Positions 14,932-16,025 of a stretch of DNA of 16,025 nucleotides are shown here, piece after piece (within the stretch, counting starts at the first letter, position 1; each line of letters opens with the position of its first letter). The notes under the pieces are model-generated. The model saw nothing but the letters and a program-made list of their open reading frames with translations. It ran no database searches and was not told the origin of the DNA. This DNA comes from CAYSLC01 sp964431545 (GTDB taxonomy: Bacteria > Desulfobacterota > Desulfobacteria > Desulfobacterales > JAABSP01): the NCBI GenBank assembly GCA_964431545.1, contig CAYSLC010000131.1:1-16025 (forward strand), in the 5' to 3' direction. Position numbers and translations under genes: made by a program.

Positions 14932-15387
14932 ATGCATCAGGAATTGTTCGATCTGTTGAAAAAAGACCATGAAGAAGTGAAGGGGCTTCTCGCTTCATTG
15001 AAAGAGACCGAAAACGGCGCTGCCCAAGAGCGGGAGGATCTCTTCGCCAAGGTCAAGAAAGAGATCACCCCCCACCAGGAAGGGGAGGAGAGCGCCCTCT
15101 ATCCCCCCCTTACAAAGAACGGGGAGACCCGGGACGACGCTTTGGAGTCCATCGAGGAGCACCATGTGGCCAAGCTGCTTCTGCGGGAACTCGACTCCAT
15201 GAACAAGGACAGCGACAAATGGCTCGCCAAATTGAAGGTCTTCAAGGAGGTGGTCGAGCACCACATCGAAGAGGAGGAGGATGAGATCTTCGAAAGTGTC
15301 CGGAAGGCGTTGAGCGAGGAAGAAGTCAAAGAGGTGATCGCCGGATTCAAGAAGGAGAAGGAAGCCGCCAAAAGCAAAGTGTCTTAG
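14932..15387 (+). CDS. Hemerythrin (HHE cation-binding) domain protein
   Basis: A 151-residue, almost wholly alpha-helical and highly charged protein. Diiron-ligand candidates appear in the HHE order (PF01814): H13 (KKDHEEVK), H48 with E52/E53 (TPHQEGEES), H77/H78 (EEHHVAK) and H110/H111 with E115 (VEHHIEEEEDEIF). The C-terminal tail is lysine-rich. Hemerythrin-like proteins bind non-heme diiron and are linked to oxygen, NO or peroxide sensing, oxygen storage, or protection of iron-sulfur proteins; the specific role is unknown. Its divergent neighbour is a Rieske iron-sulfur flavoprotein, which fits a redox or oxidative-stress context. The frame is open further upstream, including ATG 14887, but AAGGAGG seven bases before ATG 14932 decides this start. 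A hairpin follows shortly after the stop. Confidence 0.9.
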   Translation: MHQELFDLLKKDHEEVKGLLASLKETENGAAQEREDLFAKVKKEITPHQEGEESALYPPLTKNGETRDDALESIEEHHVAKLLLRELDSMNKDSDKWLAKLKVFKEVVEHHIEEEEDEIFESVRKALSEEEVKEVIAGFKKEKEAAKSKVS

Positions 15388-15410
15388 GCAGCTGCCGGGT
15401 AAAGGATCAC

Positions 15411-15444
15411 GGCGGCCTCCTACGTTGCGGGGAAGGAGGCTGCC
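15411..15444 (+). terminator. Stem-loop downstream of the hemerythrin gene
   Basis: GGCGGCCTCCT (15411-15421) pairs with AGGAGGCTGCC (15434-15444), eleven pairs with one G-T wobble and a 12-base loop, starting 24 bp after the stop. The stem is strong but no T-tract follows, so it may stabilise the mRNA end or terminate by another mechanism. Confidence 0.45.
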
Positions 15445-15452
15445 GATCCACG

Positions 15453-15475
15453 AACGTCCACGCCCGCCGGACGTT
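15453..15475. repeat. 7-bp inverted repeat AACGTCC / GGACGTT
   Basis: The arms 15453-15459 and 15469-15475 are exact reverse complements around a 9-base spacer, immediately downstream of the post-hemerythrin stem-loop. It could be a second hairpin or a binding site. Confidence 0.35.
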
Positions 15476-15535
15476 GCGGATCACGAAACGGGCAAATTAT
15501 ATTTTTCGCACCCGAATGGACGATTTTCCCTCTTT

Positions 15536-15561
15536 AGTGCGAAAAACGAAATTTTCGCACT
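15536..15561. promoter_or_regulatory. Perfect 10-bp inverted repeat AGTGCGAAAA / TTTTCGCACT
   Basis: Arms at 15536-15545 and 15552-15561 around a 6-base loop. The right arm is also the beginning of the first 21-bp tandem repeat. Another TTTTCGCAC occurs at 15503-15511. This gives four copies of the core TTCGCAC, three on the plus strand and one on the minus, within 80 bp, as expected of an operator cluster. Confidence 0.5.
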
Positions 15562-15595
15562 CCTTGGTGCCCGGTTCGCACTCCTTGGTGTCCGG
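15554..15595 (+). repeat. Two tandem 21-bp direct repeats
   Basis: Units 15554-15574 and 15575-15595 are adjacent and differ at one position (C15570 versus T15591). Each begins TTCGCACTCC and ends CCGG. The array ends about 100 bp before the App1-like start. Two head-to-tail units sharing a core with the adjacent dyad suggest iteron- or operator-like sites. Confidence 0.65.
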
Positions 15596-15661
15596 GAGGC
15601 ACGAAAAGGTAAGATCTCCGAACAAAGAAAGGCCGCCGCTCGCGGGCTCGGACTCTCGTCA

Positions 15662-15690
15662 TTGATTTAGGACCCGAATCGAGATACCAT
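15662..15690 (+). promoter_or_regulatory. Candidate promoter giving a leaderless App1-like transcript
   Basis: TTGATT (15662-15667) and TACCAT (15685-15690) are 17 bases apart, each matching four of six sigma-70 consensus bases. A start site seven bases beyond the -10 box would fall on the ATG at 15697, which would explain the lack of a Shine-Dalgarno. Two four-of-six boxes are common by chance. Confidence 0.25.
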
Positions 15691-15696
15691 GGGGGT

Positions 15697-16025
15697 ATGA
15701 ATACCTTTGCCAGAATCCCGATTCTCGTCAGTCGATTGGTGCTCTGGATCCGGTACCATTTCAAAGCCGCCGCCGGCCTTTTGCCCCGGGTGGAGATCCT
15801 CCCCTTCCGGGGGTACGGCTCGACGGACCGGTATGTGATCAAGGGGCGGGTGGTGGAGGCCAAACGGATCCGGTCCATCACGGAGGCGGAGAGCTTCCGG
15901 GACCATCTCTGGAACACCTACCGCCGCCTGACCCGGATGCCGATCCCGGGGACCCGGATCGCCTGCGACTTCGCCGGCAGGCGGCTGCTGACCCGGACCG
16001 ACGCACAGGGGTTCTTCCGTTTTCA
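15697..16025 (+). CDS. App1-type phosphatidate phosphatase (DUF2183), N-terminal part, truncated by window edge
   Basis: The frame is open from ATG 15697 to the window end, 109 complete codons. The N-terminus is amphipathic and basic (MNTFARIPILVSRLVLWIRYHFK). It is followed by VEILPFRGYGSTDRYVIKGRVVE, a helical region, LWNTYRRLTRMPIPGTRIACDF and a beta-rich TDAQGFFRF. This is the N-terminal beta-sandwich that precedes the HAD-like DxDxT catalytic domain in bacterial App1/DUF2183 proteins. The catalytic part lies outside, so activity cannot be judged. The family dephosphorylates phosphatidate in yeast; bacterial roles are mostly untested. There is no proper Shine-Dalgarno. A three-codon frame (ATG GGG GTA TGA, 15689-15700) overlaps the start as ATGA, and TTGATT/TACCAT boxes 17 bases apart (15662, 15685) would start a transcript at about the ATG. 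Confidence 0.75.
   Translation, partial: MNTFARIPILVSRLVLWIRYHFKAAAGLLPRVEILPFRGYGSTDRYVIKGRVVEAKRIRSITEAESFRDHLWNTYRRLTRMPIPGTRIACDFAGRRLLTRTDAQGFFRF

Larger units (their letters stand above)
15388..15696. other. Repeat-rich intergenic region upstream of the App1-like gene
   Basis: 309 bp with a distinctly AT-rich right half. Two overlapping short open frames cover it, but they run through tandem repeats and lack ribosome-binding sites, so I do not call genes. It holds two hairpins (15411-15444, 15453-15475), a perfect 10-bp dyad (15536-15561), tandem 21-bp repeats (15554-15595) and a possible promoter close to the App1-like start. Confidence 0.6.

Noticed and set aside
15523..15530. Minus-strand GGGAAAAT upstream of the App1-like gene as a fourth bipartite element
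   Set aside because: A GGGTG-like string follows, but the spacing differs and GTATT is absent at the expected position.
15554..15595. Start of a CRISPR array
   Set aside because: The 21-bp units are directly adjacent with no spacers and only two copies, and no cas gene is present.
15425..15670. Short plus-strand open frames between the hemerythrin and App1-like genes
   Set aside because: They translate through the 21-bp tandem repeats, lack a Shine-Dalgarno and show no protein-like composition.

Overview
The window looks like a chromosomal stretch from a GC-rich, Gram-negative bacterium assembled as a draft genome or MAG. A run of exactly 100 Ns at 5999-6098 is the conventional scaffold gap, so linkage between the left third and the rest is only as good as the scaffolding. 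Codon usage is rich in CGG, CCG, CTC and GCC. The 'AGGIAHDFNN' type of PAS histidine kinase, the YhfW-like FAD/Rieske protein and the small eight-cysteine protein suggest a Desulfobacterota-like (deltaproteobacterial) organism. This is inference from protein style, not a taxonomic assignment. No rRNA, tRNA, CRISPR array, insertion sequence or phage gene was seen.

Left block (1-5557): a leftward run of three integral membrane proteins, PAP2 phosphatase, then YihY/BrkB, then AI-2E transporter (cut by the window edge). It diverges from a rightward pair, a membrane-anchored 3D-domain protein and a VTT/DedA-type membrane protein. These converge on a leftward pair, a patatin-like phospholipase followed by an 87-residue cysteine-rich protein. 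The theme is membrane, lipid and envelope.

Middle block (6099-11515): rightward TesB-type acyl-CoA thioesterase and a cysteine desulfurase whose catalytic loop resembles selenocysteine lyase. Facing them is a leftward two-gene unit: a membrane-anchored PotD-like solute-binding protein whose stop codon overlaps the start of a PAS sensor histidine kinase (TGATG). No transporter permease or ATPase accompanies the binding protein, so a sensory role is plausible.

Right block (11516-16025): a GabD-like aldehyde dehydrogenase converges on a leftward FAD oxidoreductase fused to a C-terminal Rieske domain. Across a 483-bp intergenic region lies a rightward hemerythrin-like protein. Then comes a repeat-rich 309-bp spacer and the start of an App1-type (DUF2183) phosphatidate phosphatase, cut by the right edge.

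The most unusual non-coding signal is a bipartite element, GGGAAAAT, 12 bases, GTATT. It occurs three times with identical spacing (2562, 2634, 14640), always inside divergent intergenic regions. The two best copies match at 22 of 25 positions. A second is a pair of 21-bp tandem repeats next to a perfect 10-bp hairpin sharing the core TTCGCAC, upstream of the App1-like gene. Neither was recognised.
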